NCBI RefSeq assembly: GCF_003696205.1
Contig: NZ_RFFI01000013.1
Span: forward strand, 1 to 49,738
Direction: 5' to 3'
DNA: 49,738 nt
Source of the DNA: Cellulomonas triticagri
GTDB taxonomy: Bacteria; Actinomycetota; Actinomycetes; Actinomycetales; Cellulomonadaceae
This document shows, in pieces, positions 49,645-49,738 of the stretch; positions within the stretch are counted from its first letter, which is position 1, and each line of letters starts with the position of its first letter. The notes beneath the pieces were generated by a model. The model saw nothing but the letters and a program-made list of their open reading frames with translations, did no database searches and was not told the origin of the DNA. Made by a program: the position numbers and the translations under genes.

Positions 49645-49738
49645 CCGTCCCCGGCGTCACCACGCCCGCGCCGGTGCCCGCGGGGCCCGCCGGTCCGGCG
49701 GCCGAGGTCACCCCGGCGGCCGAGCCCGACGGCACGCG
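49641..49738 (+). CDS. Start of the next gene, partial
   Basis: ATG overlaps the GH3 stop by four bases. The 32 visible residues (MTVPGVTTPAPVPAGPAG and on) are Pro/Ala/Gly-rich and reveal no family. Position after GH3 in a xylan cluster suggests a transporter component or another glycosidase, but this cannot be read here. Confidence 0.6.
   Translation, partial: MTVPGVTTPAPVPAGPAGPAAEVTPAAEPDGT

Overview
The window is about 72% G+C, uses GTG starts freely, and is packed with ATGA/GTGA stop-start overlaps. It carries an actinobacterial type VII secretion locus, LAxTG-type surface anchoring and several plant-polysaccharide systems. This fits a Cellulomonas-like member of the Cellulomonadaceae or a near relative; the genus is an inference from gene content only. 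No tRNA, rRNA, CRISPR array, transposase or integrase was seen.

Layout. (1) 1-4740: the end of a type VII secretion (ESX) locus: a WXG100 C-terminus with a YxxxE signal, a small coiled-coil protein, a mycosin protease, a Gly-rich substrate-like protein, a decayed copy of the mycosin 3' end, and a membrane protein. (2) 5066-11436 (minus strand): a ChvE-MmsA-MmsB sugar ABC transporter, an extra sugar ATPase with no permease, and a ROK regulator. Two copies of a 19-bp operator-like repeat lie in front of mmsA, one of them on the -35 box. (3) 11630-20181: an accessory region with a 900-residue repeat-rich membrane protein of visibly lower G+C, a McrA-like HNH endonuclease, a secreted aldose 1-epimerase, and a two-gene restriction-modification system with an inverted repeat at its methyltransferase start. 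(4) 20561-26988: small envelope proteins, then a compact second WXG100 operon: WXG100-like protein, 785-residue protein, and two tandem paralogous membrane-anchored proteins. (5) 27111-32460: a beta-glucoside PTS region with two divergent transcription units (EIIBCA-LicT-orphan EIIB, and HPr-GH1). Each unit begins with its own promoter and its own LicT-type RAT/terminator switch. (6) 32523-37944: a large secreted VWA-SGNH hydrolase protein with an LAGTG anchor, plus three membrane proteins, one with a paralogue next door. (7) 38097-42729: a probable toxin-immunity cassette bounded by two direct copies (86/90 identical) of the 3' end of the neighbouring GH67 gene. The 1084-residue effector combines a signal peptide, RTX-like repeats, thrombospondin-3-like Ca repeats, a VWA domain and a small C-terminal domain. 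(8) 42642-49738: a glucuronoxylan cluster of GH67 alpha-glucuronidase, serine hydrolase and LacI repressor, divergent from a GH3 glycosidase and the start of another gene. Matching CGAAACTTTCG-like operators sit on both sides of the divergent region.

The regions fit a plant-litter saprophyte. Xylan-derived oligosaccharides are handled by GH67 and GH3, monosaccharides by the ChvE/Mms transporter under a ROK protein, and cellobiose-type sugars by PTS phosphorylation and 6-phospho-beta-glucosidase under antitermination control. Competition functions (two WXG100 loci, a polymorphic-toxin-like cassette) and DNA defence (McrA-like nuclease, restriction-modification) sit between the metabolic blocks. 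The strongest candidates for new biology are the toxin cassette with its duplicated boundary, the WXG100 operon with twin downstream proteins, and the large repeat protein beside the defence genes.
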